Positions 6,860-14,494 of a stretch of 36,088 nucleotides of DNA are shown one piece after another. Source of the DNA: Intrasporangium calvum (GTDB lineage: Bacteria; Actinomycetota; Actinomycetes; Actinomycetales; Dermatophilaceae); assembly GCF_028446585.1 (NCBI RefSeq), contig NZ_JAPFQL010000028.1, positions 1-36,088 of the forward strand. The letters run 5' to 3'. The position numbers were made by a program, and so were the translations under genes. Numbering within the stretch: the first letter of the stretch is position 1; each line of letters opens with the position of its first letter. The notes below the pieces were generated by a model. It did not search any database. It saw only the letters and a program-made list of their open reading frames with translations, and was not told the DNA's origin.

Positions 6860-7489
6860 TCAGTGGGCGAGCCGCTCCGCACTGACGGCCTCCTGGGCCA
6901 CGCGGCGCAGGGCGATGAGGATCGGGTCGGTGAGGACGGTCCCGACGATGGCGTGCTGGAGGGCCTCGGCGGCCGGCATGGTGCCCAGCTCCGGCGAGAC
7001 ATCGGTCTCCGCGATCTCCCGCGCCAGGGCACCCCAGTGCACGAGCATCTCGTCGGGGCAGTCCCAGCCGCCCTGGCGCGCGGTCTGGATGACGTCGGCC
7101 AGCTGCTGTGTGGCGCTCGAGTGTGGGTCGACGGGCCACCCCAGGGTCTCGACGAGCCGGGCGGACAGGTCGTCCTGGTTCGTGGTGTCGTCGACTCGAT
7201 CGGTGTGGCGGGGGAGTGGGCGCAGGACGTCATGGGCCGTCGCGAGCAGCTCGTGCCGCGTCGCTGGAGGGCGGTCCAGGGCGGCGACGACGAGACGGAC
7301 CCGGTCGATGCTGAGCCCGCCGACCGTGATGAGGGTCCGGATGAGCCGCACTCGCTCCACGTGGGTCTCGTCGTAGGCCGCCCGGGTCGCGCCGAGGGCC
7401 TCACCCGGGTGGAGCAGCCCCTCGCGCAGGTAGTACTTGAGCGTGGCCACGGGGACGGTGGTGCGCTGGGCGAGCATCGACATCTGCAC
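6860..7489 (-). CDS. MerR family transcriptional regulator
   Basis: A 209-residue regulator. The N-terminal winged helix-turn-helix reads MSMLAQRTTVPVATLKYYLREGLL, with the family's KYYLREGLL pattern, followed by the second helix pair (YDETHVERVRLIRTLITVGGLSIDRV). The C-terminal about 110 residues are helical without the Cys clusters of metal-sensing MerR proteins, so a small-molecule signal is more likely. The start is GTG 7489, 7 nt after GGAGG (an ATG two codons in is the alternative). It diverges from the DUF4188 gene across a 74-bp gap that holds two similar palindromes, its probable operators, so it most likely controls itself and that neighbour. Confidence 0.87.
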   Translation of the reverse strand: MQMSMLAQRTTVPVATLKYYLREGLLHPGEALGATRAAYDETHVERVRLIRTLITVGGLSIDRVRLVVAALDRPPATRHELLATAHDVLRPLPRHTDRVDDTTNQDDLSARLVETLGWPVDPHSSATQQLADVIQTARQGGWDCPDEMLVHWGALAREIAETDVSPELGTMPAAEALQHAIVGTVLTDPILIALRRVAQEAVSAERLAH

Positions 7490-7501
7490 GGGCTTTCCTC
7501 C

Positions 7502-7547
7502 TTGACGTGGATAGTAGTGCTACCCAATAGTGGATAGCGACGCTATC
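7502..7547 (+). promoter_or_regulatory. Divergent promoter with two putative MerR operators
   Basis: Two 15-bp dyads share one pattern: GATAGTAGTGCTACC (7510-7524) and the perfect GATAGCGACGCTATC (7533-7547), with centres 23 bp apart. On the + strand a -35-like TTGACG (7502-7507) and an AATAGT -10-like box (7526-7531) have an 18-bp spacer filled by the first dyad, the arrangement typical of MerR-controlled promoters. The assignment to this MerR protein is by position only. Confidence 0.55.
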
Positions 7548-7563
7548 TAACAGGGAGGCCACC

Positions 7564-8106
7564 ATGCCGAGTCCATTCCGACCGACCACTCACGACCATG
7601 CCGGGAGCATCGCGGTGTTCCTCATCGGCCTGCGCGTCAACCACTTCTGGCGGCCGGACCTCTGGCTCCCGGCGCTGCGGGCGATGGGCCCGATGATGAC
7701 CGAGCTGCATGCCGCCAAGGCCGCAGCCGCGCGGGGCGAGGGGGAGGATCTCGGGTTCCTCGGGCACCGGTCGCTCATCGGAGCCGGGGGGCCGACGATC
7801 GTGCAGTACTGGCGCTCGGCGGAGGACATCTATGCCTACTCCGGCAGCGGCGACAGGGCGCACCGTCCTGCCGCGCGTGCCTTCTACGAGCGGGGGCGCC
7901 GTGCCGCCGGCGCGGTCGGGGTCTGGCACGAGACGTACGCCGTTCCTGCCGGAGGGCACGAGAGCCTCTATCTCGCGATGCCACCCACGGGGCTCGCCGC
8001 GGCGACGGGGGTCAGCGAGCTGGCCACGCGGCGGGGCCGGGCGAGCCTGTCGGGCAGTCCTGACGGGAAGGACGAGGCGCGGTCAGAGGTCGCGCAGGCC
8101 GGGTAG
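7564..8106 (+). CDS. DUF4188 / Monooxy_af470-like protein
   Basis: A 180-residue protein matching the DUF4188 family (Monooxy_af470-like), predicted to have an alpha/beta barrel like small haem or antibiotic monooxygenases. Family-like features are [30 protein letters not shown] (18-47), the [14 protein letters not shown] segment (80-93) and a late [11 protein letters not shown]. No biochemical function is established that I know of. The ATG is preceded by AGGGAGG at 7552-7558. It is divergent from the MerR gene and probably its target. Its last 24 nt overlap convergently with the end of fgd; the final about 40 residues are Ala/Arg/Ser rich and may not be part of the fold. Confidence 0.75.
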   Translation: MPSPFRPTTHDHAGSIAVFLIGLRVNHFWRPDLWLPALRAMGPMMTELHAAKAAAARGEGEDLGFLGHRSLIGAGGPTIVQYWRSAEDIYAYSGSGDRAHRPAARAFYERGRRAAGAVGVWHETYAVPAGGHESLYLAMPPTGLAAATGVSELATRRGRASLSGSPDGKDEARSEVAQAG

Positions 8107-9087
8107 GACGTCCGCGCTGAACTGGTCGAGGAAGCGGGCCTGGTCATGGCCGGGTGCATGGATGACCAGGTGGTTGAAGCCGAGGTCGACATACTGCTGG
8201 ATCTGCTCGAGGGCCTCGCCAGGGTCGCTCGTGACGATCCATCGCTTGGCGACCTGCTCGTCGGTCAGCTCGTCCGCGAGGCGCTCCATCTCGACGGGGT
8301 CGTGGACGCCGTGCTTCTGCTCGGCCGTCAGCGAGAGGGGGGCCCAGAAGCGGACGTTGTGCAGCGCCGTCTCCGGGTCCCGGTCGTAGGAGAGCTTGAT
8401 CTCGATCATCCGGTCGATGTCGTCCCGGGTCCGGCCCGACTTGGCGAGCCCCTCGTCGACGGCCGGGAGGAGCTGCTCGGCGTAGAGCTCTCGGCCCTTG
8501 CCGGACGTGCAGATGAAGCCATCCCCCGAACGGCCGGCGTAGCGCGCCACCAGGGGCCCGCCGGCGGCGACATGGACCGGGATCGGCTCGTCCGGCCGGT
8601 CGTAGATCGTGGCGTCATGGGTGCGGTAGTAGTCGCCCTCGAAGGAGACGCGCTCCTCGGACCAGAGCCGGCGCATCAGGGTGACCGCCTCGCGCAGCCG
8701 GGCGAACCGCTCCTTGAACTCCGGCCACGGCGATCCGGCCGCGCCGACGGCGACCTCGTTGAGGGCTTCGCCGGTGCCGATGCCGAGGATGATGCGGCCG
8801 GGGTTGAGGGCCCCGAGCGTGCCGAACGACTGAGCGACCACGGCGGGGTTGTAGCGGAACGTGGGCGTCATGACCGAGGTGCCGAGCAGGACCCGCTCGG
8901 TCCGCTCGCCGGCGGCGGCCAGCCAGGACATGGCGAACGGTGCGTGGCCCTCGAGGTGGCGCCACGGCTGGAAGTGGTCCGAGATGAAGACCGAGTCGAG
9001 GCCGACCTGCTCGGCGCGGACCGTGTGGTCGAGCAGCTCTCTCGGGCCGAACTGCTCCGCCGACGCCTTCCAACCGACCTTGAGCAT
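8083..9087 (-). CDS. fgd: F420-dependent glucose-6-phosphate dehydrogenase
   Basis: A 334-residue luciferase-like enzyme that oxidises glucose-6-phosphate to 6-phosphogluconolactone while reducing coenzyme F420. It aligns by eye with M. tuberculosis Fgd1 almost throughout: GWKASAEQF near the start, [60 protein letters not shown] and [15 protein letters not shown]37, H38, W42 and E107 correspond to the Fgd1 active-site residues D39, H40, W44 and E109. The start ATG has AGGAGG four nt upstream. It shows that the organism uses F420, consistent with cofC at 14469-15167. Convergent overlap with the DUF4188 gene leaves no room for a separate terminator. Confidence 0.93.
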   Translation of the reverse strand: MLKVGWKASAEQFGPRELLDHTVRAEQVGLDSVFISDHFQPWRHLEGHAPFAMSWLAAAGERTERVLLGTSVMTPTFRYNPAVVAQSFGTLGALNPGRIILGIGTGEALNEVAVGAAGSPWPEFKERFARLREAVTLMRRLWSEERVSFEGDYYRTHDATIYDRPDEPIPVHVAAGGPLVARYAGRSGDGFICTSGKGRELYAEQLLPAVDEGLAKSGRTRDDIDRMIEIKLSYDRDPETALHNVRFWAPLSLTAEQKHGVHDPVEMERLADELTDEQVAKRWIVTSDPGEALEQIQQYVDLGFNHLVIHAPGHDQARFLDQFSADVLPGLRDL

Positions 9088-9133
9088 CAGACCTCCTCGT
9101 TGGGGACGCTGGGCGTCCAGGAGTCCTCAGACT

Positions 9134-9183
9134 ACGACGAGCCCGACCGGGCGCCGGAACTCCCGGGCCGGTCGGGCTGTCGT
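9134..9183 (-). terminator. Hairpin terminator of the L,D-transpeptidase gene
   Basis: AGCCCGACCGG (9140-9150) pairs perfectly with CCGGTCGGGCT (9168-9178), and the outer ACGAC/GTCGT arms extend the stem to 16 bp around a single bulged G. It lies 19 nt past the stop of the minus-strand transpeptidase gene and before fgd. Confidence 0.7.
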
Positions 9184-9201
9184 GAGGGGCTCAGGCGTCA
9201 C

Positions 9202-10149
9202 TCACCAGTGCACGACGACCTTGGTGCCCACCGGTGCCGTGTTGTAGAGCTGCTTGAGCAGCGTCATGTTGCGCACGTTGACGCAGCCGTGCGACGAGCC
9301 GTTGTAGCCGTTGGCCGCGAAGTCCGCCGAGTAGTGGATCGCCTGCCCGCCGCTGAAGAACATCGAGTAGGGCATCGCGGTCCCGTAGAGGTTCGAGATC
9401 ACGTCGACCTTCTTCCAGGTGATGGAGAACGTGCCCTCCCTGGTGGGCTCCGCCTCGCTGCCGAAGCGGACGTCGAACGAGTACTGCGCCTTGCCGTCAA
9501 TGACCCACGTCAGTGAGCGCGTCGACTTGCTGATGCAGATGACGCGGCCGGTCAGGCAGCGCTGGTCCACATCCCACGACCCGGGCTTGGCGGCGGGTGC
9601 CGACTGCGGCTTGACGTTGTTGAGCTCGTCCTGCGTCGGCGTCCTCGTCATGGACAGCAGCCGGTCATAGGTGCGCTGATCGGCGATGCCGGTCACCGGG
9701 AAGCCGCGCTTGCGCTGGAAGCCGCTGATGGCTGTCGTCGTGCGCGTGCCGTAGAAGTTGGTCACATCGCCCGAGAACCAACCGATCTGCTTGAGGCGGG
9801 CCTGCATCGACCGCACCTTGGCGCCGGCGTCTCCGGGCCGGAGCACGACGACGACCGGCTGGACCTTCGGCTCGCTCGGTTCGTCCGTGACAGTCGGCTT
9901 GGCGGCCGGCTCCTTGGTCGGCTTCGGCGTCTGGGGAGCAGGAGTGCTCGTCGTCGGCGTCTCGGTGGGACTCGTCGTCGGCGTGTCCGAGGTCGTGGTC
10001 GACGGGCTCGCCGCCGTGGTGGGCGTGTCATCTGCGGCCGGGCCGGCCGGAGCCGCAGGCCCGCAGGCCGTGGCCGTCAAGCTCAGTGCGGCGAAGGCGA
10101 TGACGGTGAGCGTGTGGCGGGCCGTCCCCCTGGTTGGTGCGTACTGCAT
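9202..10149 (-). CDS. L,D-transpeptidase lipoprotein with peptidoglycan-binding domain
   Basis: A 315-residue exported enzyme that forms 3-3 crosslinks or attaches proteins to peptidoglycan. The N-terminus is a lipoprotein-type signal with C29 in LTATAC as the probable lipidated cysteine; Ala rather than Leu at -3 makes this less certain. Residues about 30-100 are a Thr/Pro/Ser linker, likely spanning the wall. A PG_binding_1 domain follows (RPGDAGAKVRSMQARLKQIG, then FYGTRTTTAISGFQRKRG). The YkuD catalytic domain ends with SSHGCVNVRN, with H287 and C289 catalytic. ATG 10149 is the start. The 176-bp gap upstream (10150-10325) contains a GTCCT/AGGAC stem (10213-10228) and an imperfect dyad TGCGACACGATGTCACA near 10164-10180, but no gene. 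Confidence 0.9.
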   Translation of the reverse strand: MQYAPTRGTARHTLTVIAFAALSLTATACGPAAPAGPAADDTPTTAASPSTTTSDTPTTSPTETPTTSTPAPQTPKPTKEPAAKPTVTDEPSEPKVQPVVVVLRPGDAGAKVRSMQARLKQIGWFSGDVTNFYGTRTTTAISGFQRKRGFPVTGIADQRTYDRLLSMTRTPTQDELNNVKPQSAPAAKPGSWDVDQRCLTGRVICISKSTRSLTWVIDGKAQYSFDVRFGSEAEPTREGTFSITWKKVDVISNLYGTAMPYSMFFSGGQAIHYSADFAANGYNGSSHGCVNVRNMTLLKQLYNTAPVGTKVVVHW

Positions 10150-10325
10150 GGTCTCCCCAATCCGTGCGACACGATGTCACACAGCCTGACGCCGTGACCT
10201 CGACGAACAGTTGTCCTGTCGGGAGGACACTGCAGGGATCGTGACCGTTCCGTTGTCGAAGTCCACTTCCACTGTGACAGGTGGGGACCGTCTCGGGTGC
10301 CCGGAGTGGGAGACCAGACGCTCGC

Positions 10326-11078
10326 TCAGAGGTTCTGCTGCTGTTGCTGCTGTTGCTGCATCGCGTGGTGGCGCCGGAGCACCTCGGTGAGCTTGTTGGC
10401 GCCGGCCACCACCGTAGCCGCGTGGAGCCGTCCCGGCTGGCGAGAGAGACGCTCGATCGGACCCGAGATGGAGACGGCGGCGACGACTCGGCCCGACGGC
10501 CCGCGCACCGGGGCAGACACGGAGGCCACTCCCGGCTCGCGTTCGGCGACGCTCTGCGCCCAGCCGCGGCGCCGTACGCCGGACAGCGCAGTAGCCGTGA
10601 ACGCCGCTCCCTGCAGCCCCCGGTGGAGCCGGTCCGGCTCCTCCCAGGCGAGGAGCACCTGGGCCGCGGAGCCGGCGAGCATCGACAGCGTCGCGCCGAC
10701 GGGGATGGAGTCGCGCAGGCCCACGGGACGCTCGGCGGCCGCCACGCAGATGCGCATGTCACCCTGGCGGCGGAAGAGCTGGGCGCTCTCGTTGGTGTGG
10801 TCCCGCAGCGCCCCGAGCACCGGCCCGGCGGCGGCAAGGAGGCGATCCTCCCCGGCAGCCGAGGCGAGCTCGCCGAGCCGTGGACCGAGGACGAAGCGAC
10901 CCTGCATGTCGCGAGACACCAGACGGTGGTGCTCGAGGGCCACGGCCAGCCGGTGCGCCGTCGGCCGGGCGAGCCCCGTGGCGCCGACGAGCTGGGCAAG
11001 CGTGGCGGGACCTGCCTCGAGGGCGCCGAGCACCGTGGCGGCCTTGTCGAGAACGCCGACTCCACTAGAGTTGTCCAT
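10326..11078 (-). CDS. ndgR: IclR family regulator NdgR
   Basis: A 250-residue regulator very close to Streptomyces NdgR, which controls leucine and other amino-acid genes. It opens MDNSSGVGVLDKAATVL, then a winged helix (ATLAQLVGATGLARPTAHRLAVALEHHRL) and an IclR effector domain with GDMRICVAAAERPVGLRDSIPVG. An ATG 12 codons upstream (11114) is in frame, but homologues start at MDNSSG and a -10 box 6 nt before 11078 supports the shorter form. The C-terminus is unusual: MQQQQQQQQNL, eight glutamines encoded by mixed CAG/CAA. It is divergent from leuCD across 133 bp and its own promoter contains a 19-bp palindrome. Confidence 0.92.
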   Translation of the reverse strand: MDNSSGVGVLDKAATVLGALEAGPATLAQLVGATGLARPTAHRLAVALEHHRLVSRDMQGRFVLGPRLGELASAAGEDRLLAAAGPVLGALRDHTNESAQLFRRQGDMRICVAAAERPVGLRDSIPVGATLSMLAGSAAQVLLAWEEPDRLHRGLQGAAFTATALSGVRRRGWAQSVAEREPGVASVSAPVRGPSGRVVAAVSISGPIERLSRQPGRLHAATVVAGANKLTEVLRRHHAMQQQQQQQQNL

Positions 11079-11084
11079 GCACTG

Positions 11085-11114
11085 ATATTGCCGTCTCAGG
11101 CACTGAGACGTCAA
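11085..11114 (-). promoter_or_regulatory. ndgR promoter with embedded 19-bp palindrome, probable NdgR operator
   Basis: On the minus strand TTGACG (11114-11109) and CAATAT (11090-11085) are spaced 18 bp and lie 6 nt before ATG 11078, predicting a leaderless ndgR mRNA. The spacer is almost entirely the perfect dyad CGTCTCAG-GCA-CTGAGACG (11092-11110). Binding there would block ndgR, and its site upstream of leuC fits the known role of NdgR/LtbR-type regulators at leuCD. The protein-site link is an inference. Confidence 0.6.
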
Positions 11115-11211
11115 TTCATGAGCGAGAAATTGGGTTCAGGCTGGGCCCAGAGGGACGTCGCGGTTGACGCTGACCGCACGCTCCTGTCCGAAACGTGCGT
11201 GAAGGAGAGCA

Positions 11212-12657
11212 ATGTCCGGGACGTTGGCAGAGAAGGTCTGGGAGGCGCACGTCGTGCGCCGCGCGGAGGGCGAGCCCGACCTGCTCTACATCGATCTGCA
11301 CCTGCTGCACGAGGTGACGAGCCCGCAGGCCTTCGACGGCCTCCGGCTGGCCGGCCGCCCCGTCCGCCGTCCCGACCTCACCCTGGCGACCGAGGACCAC
11401 AACGTCCCGACCACCCCGGGGCCGATCACTGACCCCGTCTCCCAGGTTCAGGTCGAGACCCTGCGGCGCAACTGCGAGGAGTTCGGGGTTCGGCTCTATC
11501 CCATGGGAGACGTCGAGCAGGGGATCGTCCACGTGGTCGGGCCTCAGCTCGGGCTGACCCAGCCCGGGATGACCGTCGTCTGCGGCGACAGCCACACCTC
11601 GACCCACGGCGCCTTCGGTGCGCTCGCGTTCGGCATCGGCACGTCCGAGGTCGAGCACGTGCTCGCGACGCAGACGCTGCCCCTCAAGCCCTTCCGGACC
11701 CTGGCCGTGAACGTGCGCGGACAGCTCGCCGAGGGGGTGACGGCCAAGGACATCGTCCTGGCGGTGATCGCCAAGATCGGCACGGGCGGCGGGCAGGGCT
11801 ACGTCATCGAGTACCGCGGCGAGGCGATCCAGGCGCTCTCCATGGAAGCGCGCATGACGGTGTGCAACATGTCCATCGAGGCAGGTGCCCGGGCCGGCAT
11901 GATCGCCCCCGACGAGACCACCTTCGCCTACCTCAAGGGCCGCCCGCACGCCCCGACCGGCTCGGACTGGGACGCAGCCGTTGCAGAGTGGTCCGCCCTG
12001 CGGAGCGATGACGACGCCGTCTTCGACGCCGAGGTCGACCTGGACGCATCGGAGCTGACGCCCTTCGTCACCTGGGGCACCAACCCCGGCCAGGGCCTGC
12101 CGCTGGGCGAGTCGGTGCCTGACCCCGAGTCCTTCGCAGACGAGTCGGACCGGGTCGCCGCGCAGAACGCCCTCACCTACATGGGCCTCGAGCCGGGCAC
12201 CCCGCTCCGCGAGATCAAGGTCGACACGGTCTTCGTCGGCTCGTGCACCAACGGCCGGATCGAGGACCTCCGGGCCGCGGCCGCCGTCGTCAAGGGCCAC
12301 AAGGTGGCGGACGGTGTTCGCATGCTCGTGGTGCCCGGCTCCGCGCGGGTGCGCCTCCAGGCGGAGGCCGAGGGCCTCGACGCGATCTTCACCGAGGCCG
12401 GCGCCGAGTGGCGACTGCCCGGCTGCTCGATGTGTCTCGGCATGAACCCGGACACCCTGGCGCCGGGGGAGCGCAGCGCGTCGACCTCGAACCGCAACTT
12501 CGAGGGCCGCCAGGGCAAGGGCGGCCGCACCCACCTCGTGAGCCCCCTCGTCGCCGCGGCGACCGCCGTCCGGGGCACCCTGTCCAGCCCGGCCGACCTC
12601 GCCGTCGAGCACCCCGTCGAGCACCCCGTCGAGCACCCCGTCGTTCAGGAGGCCTGA
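11212..12657 (+). CDS. leuC: 3-isopropylmalate dehydratase large subunit
   Basis: A 481-residue subunit of the [4Fe-4S] enzyme that isomerises 2-isopropylmalate to 3-isopropylmalate in leucine synthesis. The cluster ligands C345 (GSCTNGR), C405 and C408 (CSMC) are all present, as are [39 protein letters not shown] and [18 protein letters not shown] 11212 follows GAAGGAGAGCA. The last about 15 residues are an added tail with EHPV three times, encoded by a 12-bp tandem repeat. leuD begins 3 nt after the stop and its ribosome binding site lies inside the leuC end, so the two are translated together. Divergent ndgR suggests leucine-linked control. Confidence 0.97.
   Translation: MSGTLAEKVWEAHVVRRAEGEPDLLYIDLHLLHEVTSPQAFDGLRLAGRPVRRPDLTLATEDHNVPTTPGPITDPVSQVQVETLRRNCEEFGVRLYPMGDVEQGIVHVVGPQLGLTQPGMTVVCGDSHTSTHGAFGALAFGIGTSEVEHVLATQTLPLKPFRTLAVNVRGQLAEGVTAKDIVLAVIAKIGTGGGQGYVIEYRGEAIQALSMEARMTVCNMSIEAGARAGMIAPDETTFAYLKGRPHAPTGSDWDAAVAEWSALRSDDDAVFDAEVDLDASELTPFVTWGTNPGQGLPLGESVPDPESFADESDRVAAQNALTYMGLEPGTPLREIKVDTVFVGSCTNGRIEDLRAAAAVVKGHKVADGVRMLVVPGSARVRLQAEAEGLDAIFTEAGAEWRLPGCSMCLGMNPDTLAPGERSASTSNRNFEGRQGKGGRTHLVSPLVAAATAVRGTLSSPADLAVEHPVEHPVEHPVVQEA
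12607..12642 (+). repeat. 12-bp tandem repeat at the 3' end of leuC
   Basis: GAGCACCCCGTC is repeated three times without change and adds EHPV x3 to the LeuC tail, outside the catalytic fold. Confidence 0.85.
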
Positions 12658-12660
12658 GTC

Positions 12661-13266
12661 ATGGAGAAGTTCGAGACCCACACGGGCGTTGGCGTGCCGC
12701 TGCGCCGGAGCAACGTCGACACCGACCAGATCATCCCCGCCGAGTACCTCAAGCGGGTGTCCCGGACCGGCTTCGAGGACGGCCTCTTCGCCGCGTGGCG
12801 CAAGGACGAGTCGTTCGTCCTCAACAACCCCGTCTACGCGCACGGCTCGGTCCTGGTGGCAGGGCCGGACTTCGGCACGGGTTCGAGCCGTGAGCACGCC
12901 GTCTGGGCGCTGATGAACTACGGCTTCCGCACGGTGATCAGCTCGCGCTTCGCCGACATCTTCCGCGGCAACAGCGGCAAGCAGGGCCTGCTCACTGCCG
13001 TCGTGGCGCAGGATGACGTGGAGCTGATCTGGAAGTACCTGGACAACAACCCGGGCGCAGAGATCACCGTCGACCTCGTCTCACGGACCGTCACGGCCGG
13101 AGAGATCGTCGCCCCCTTCGACATCGACGACTACACCAGGTGGCGGCTCCTGGAGGGTCTCGACGACATCGGCCTGACCCTGCGGCACGAGGACGAGGTC
13201 ACCCGCTTCGAGAAGTCGCGGCCGTCGCACAAGCCGGTCACGACCCCGGTGGAGCCCGTTTCCTGA
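12661..13266 (+). CDS. leuD: 3-isopropylmalate dehydratase small subunit
   Basis: A 201-residue swivel-domain subunit that completes isopropylmalate isomerase with LeuC. It begins with the family sequence [20 protein letters not shown] and contains [14 protein letters not shown], the substrate-binding segment, followed by [21 protein letters not shown] 12661 has AGGAGG within the end of leuC. The C-terminal about 20 residues ([16 protein letters not shown]) are a variable tail. A strong terminator follows 6 nt after the stop, ending the leuCD transcript. Confidence 0.97.
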   Translation: MEKFETHTGVGVPLRRSNVDTDQIIPAEYLKRVSRTGFEDGLFAAWRKDESFVLNNPVYAHGSVLVAGPDFGTGSSREHAVWALMNYGFRTVISSRFADIFRGNSGKQGLLTAVVAQDDVELIWKYLDNNPGAEITVDLVSRTVTAGEIVAPFDIDDYTRWRLLEGLDDIGLTLRHEDEVTRFEKSRPSHKPVTTPVEPVS

Positions 13267-13272
13267 TTCTTC

Positions 13273-13303
13273 GCCTGCCGCCCAGTTCCGCTGGGCGGCA
13301 GGC
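13273..13303 (+). terminator. Terminator of leuCD
   Basis: A perfect 13-bp stem, GCCTGCCGCCCAG (13273-13285) with CTGGGCGGCAGGC (13291-13303), has loop TTCCG and is followed by TGTTTCGT. The gap from here to hup (13304-13508) has no gene; it holds a possible -10 TACCGT at 13435-13440 and a small dyad CCGGA-CTCGA-TCCGG near 13449. Confidence 0.85.
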
Positions 13304-13508
13304 TGTTTCGTCACTGTCGTCCAAGGCCAGCGGCTCGTTCGGGGGCTGCTGAATCCGCTGAGAGGCTCCCAAAGCCGTTGCGACACAACGGAAAGAAGTG
13401 GCGCCAGATGATGGACCTCGACCCTCCGGGAGCCTACCGTCGTGGGTAACCGGACTCGATCCGGACGCACGTCGGTCGTGGACACCGACAGTCCTCTGGA
13501 GGGAAGAC

Positions 13509-14216
13509 GTGAACAAGGCAGAGCTGATCGGCGCCCTTGAGGCGAGGCTTGGCAGCCGCAAGGTTGCCTCCGATGCCCTGGAGGCCATCCTCGACATCGT
13601 CATCCGCGAGGTGAACAAGGGCGGCAAGGTGGGCATCACCGGATTCGGCACGTTCGAGCGGGCCAACCGCGCGGCGCGCACGGGTCGCAACCCCAAGACC
13701 GGCGACACCGTCAAGATCAAGAAGACGCGCATCCCCAAGTTCCGGGCCGGCACCAACTTCAAGGAGATCGTCTCGGGCCAGAAGAAGCTCGCCAAGACGG
13801 GCTCCGCAGCGACGCGCGCCTCGGCCGGCACGGCTTCGGCGGCCGTTGCTGCAACTCCGACGAAGAAGGCTGCAGCCAAGAAGGCCACCCCGGCCAAGGC
13901 CGCAGCCAAGAAGGCGACGCCCGCGAAGGCTGCGGCCAAGAAGGCCACCCCGGCCAAGGCCGCAGCCAAGAAGGCGACGCCCGCGAAGTCGACGGCAGCG
14001 AAGACGGCGACGAAGACGGCCGCCAAGACCGCGACGCGGTCCACGGCCAGGACAGCCGCTGCGAAGACCGCTACCGCCAAGACGGCAACGGCGAAGAAGA
14101 CCGCGACCAAGTCGACGGCCACCAAGTCGACCACCGCGAAGTCCACGCCGGCGAAGAAGGCCACCGCCGCGAAGTCGACGGCCAAGCGCACGACGAAGCG
14201 CGCCTCCACCCGCTGA
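13509..14216 (+). CDS. hup: HU-family nucleoid protein with lysine/alanine-rich tail
   Basis: A 235-residue DNA-binding protein of the HupB/HupS type found in actinobacteria. Residues 1 to about 92 are the HU fold (NKAELIGALEARLGS, GGKVGITGFGTFE, and the DNA-clasping arm ARTGRNPKTGDTVKIKKT). The remainder is a histone-H1-like tail of KKATPAKAAA repeats and then KTATAK/STAK repeats, expected to bind DNA without sequence preference and to be a target of lysine modification. GTG 13509, preceded by GGAGG at 13498-13502, is the right start; an in-frame ATG at 13398 would add 37 non-HU residues. The tail includes a nearly exact 60-bp duplication. It follows leuD, as in M. tuberculosis. Confidence 0.95.
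   Translation: MNKAELIGALEARLGSRKVASDALEAILDIVIREVNKGGKVGITGFGTFERANRAARTGRNPKTGDTVKIKKTRIPKFRAGTNFKEIVSGQKKLAKTGSAATRASAGTASAAVAATPTKKAAAKKATPAKAAAKKATPAKAAAKKATPAKAAAKKATPAKSTAAKTATKTAAKTATRSTARTAAAKTATAKTATAKKTATKSTATKSTTAKSTPAKKATAAKSTAKRTTKRASTR
13865..13988 (+). repeat. hup: 60-bp tandem duplication in the HU tail
   Basis: The 60-bp unit beginning at 13865 is repeated from 13925. It encodes two KKATPAKAAA decapeptides written with different synonymous codons. Only one base differs (13874 A versus 13934 G), and the identity runs on to 13928/13988. Confidence 0.85.
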
Positions 14217-14240
14217 GGGGCGGGCTCCCCCGCTGCATCG

Positions 14241-14275
14241 TCACCGGGCCTGGCCATCGTGGCCGGGCCCGGTGA
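14241..14275. terminator. Bidirectional terminator between hup and the cofC-side genes
   Basis: A 15-bp stem, TCACCGGGCCTGGCC (14241-14255) with GGCCGGGCCCGGTGA (14261-14275), contains a single G-U pair and has loop ATCGT. It lies 24 nt after the hup stop and 6 nt beyond the convergent gene at 14282, so it can end transcripts from both sides. Confidence 0.8.
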
Positions 14276-14281
14276 CCGCTG

Positions 14282-14494
14282 TCAGTAGGTGCCGTTGGGC
14301 GGCGAGACGCCGACGATCCGCAGCCCCACCACCTGGTCGTTCAGGACGTCGACCGTGAGGCGCTGGCCCACCCGCACCAGGCGCAGGCCGCTTCCCTCGA
14401 AGGCTGCGCTGTCGAAGGGCAGCAGCACTCCGTCATCCCGGATCACGCTGCCGGTCTGCAAGGTGGGATCAAAGGCGTGGACCGTGGCCTGCAT
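14282..14494 (-). CDS. Small cold-shock-domain-like protein
   Basis: A 70-residue protein (MQATVHAFDPTLQTGSVIRDD...). It resembles short actinobacterial OB-fold proteins related to CspA: a first strand ending in FDP, TGSVIRDDGVLLPFDSAAF, then GLRLVRVGQRLTVDV. The classic RNP1/RNP2 aromatic motifs of CspA are not obvious, so nucleic-acid binding is only a possibility. The ATG at 14494 overlaps the last 26 nt of cofC, which implies translational coupling. A longer in-frame start at 14551 would run into cofC and add an unrelated Arg/Pro segment, so I prefer the short form. Confidence 0.65.
   Translation of the reverse strand: MQATVHAFDPTLQTGSVIRDDGVLLPFDSAAFEGSGLRLVRVGQRLTVDVLNDQVVGLRIVGVSPPNGTY

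Noticed and set aside
11164-11200. TTGACG-led promoter for leuC
   Set aside because: TTGACG is present, but no convincing -10 box follows at the right spacing, so the leuC start site is left open.
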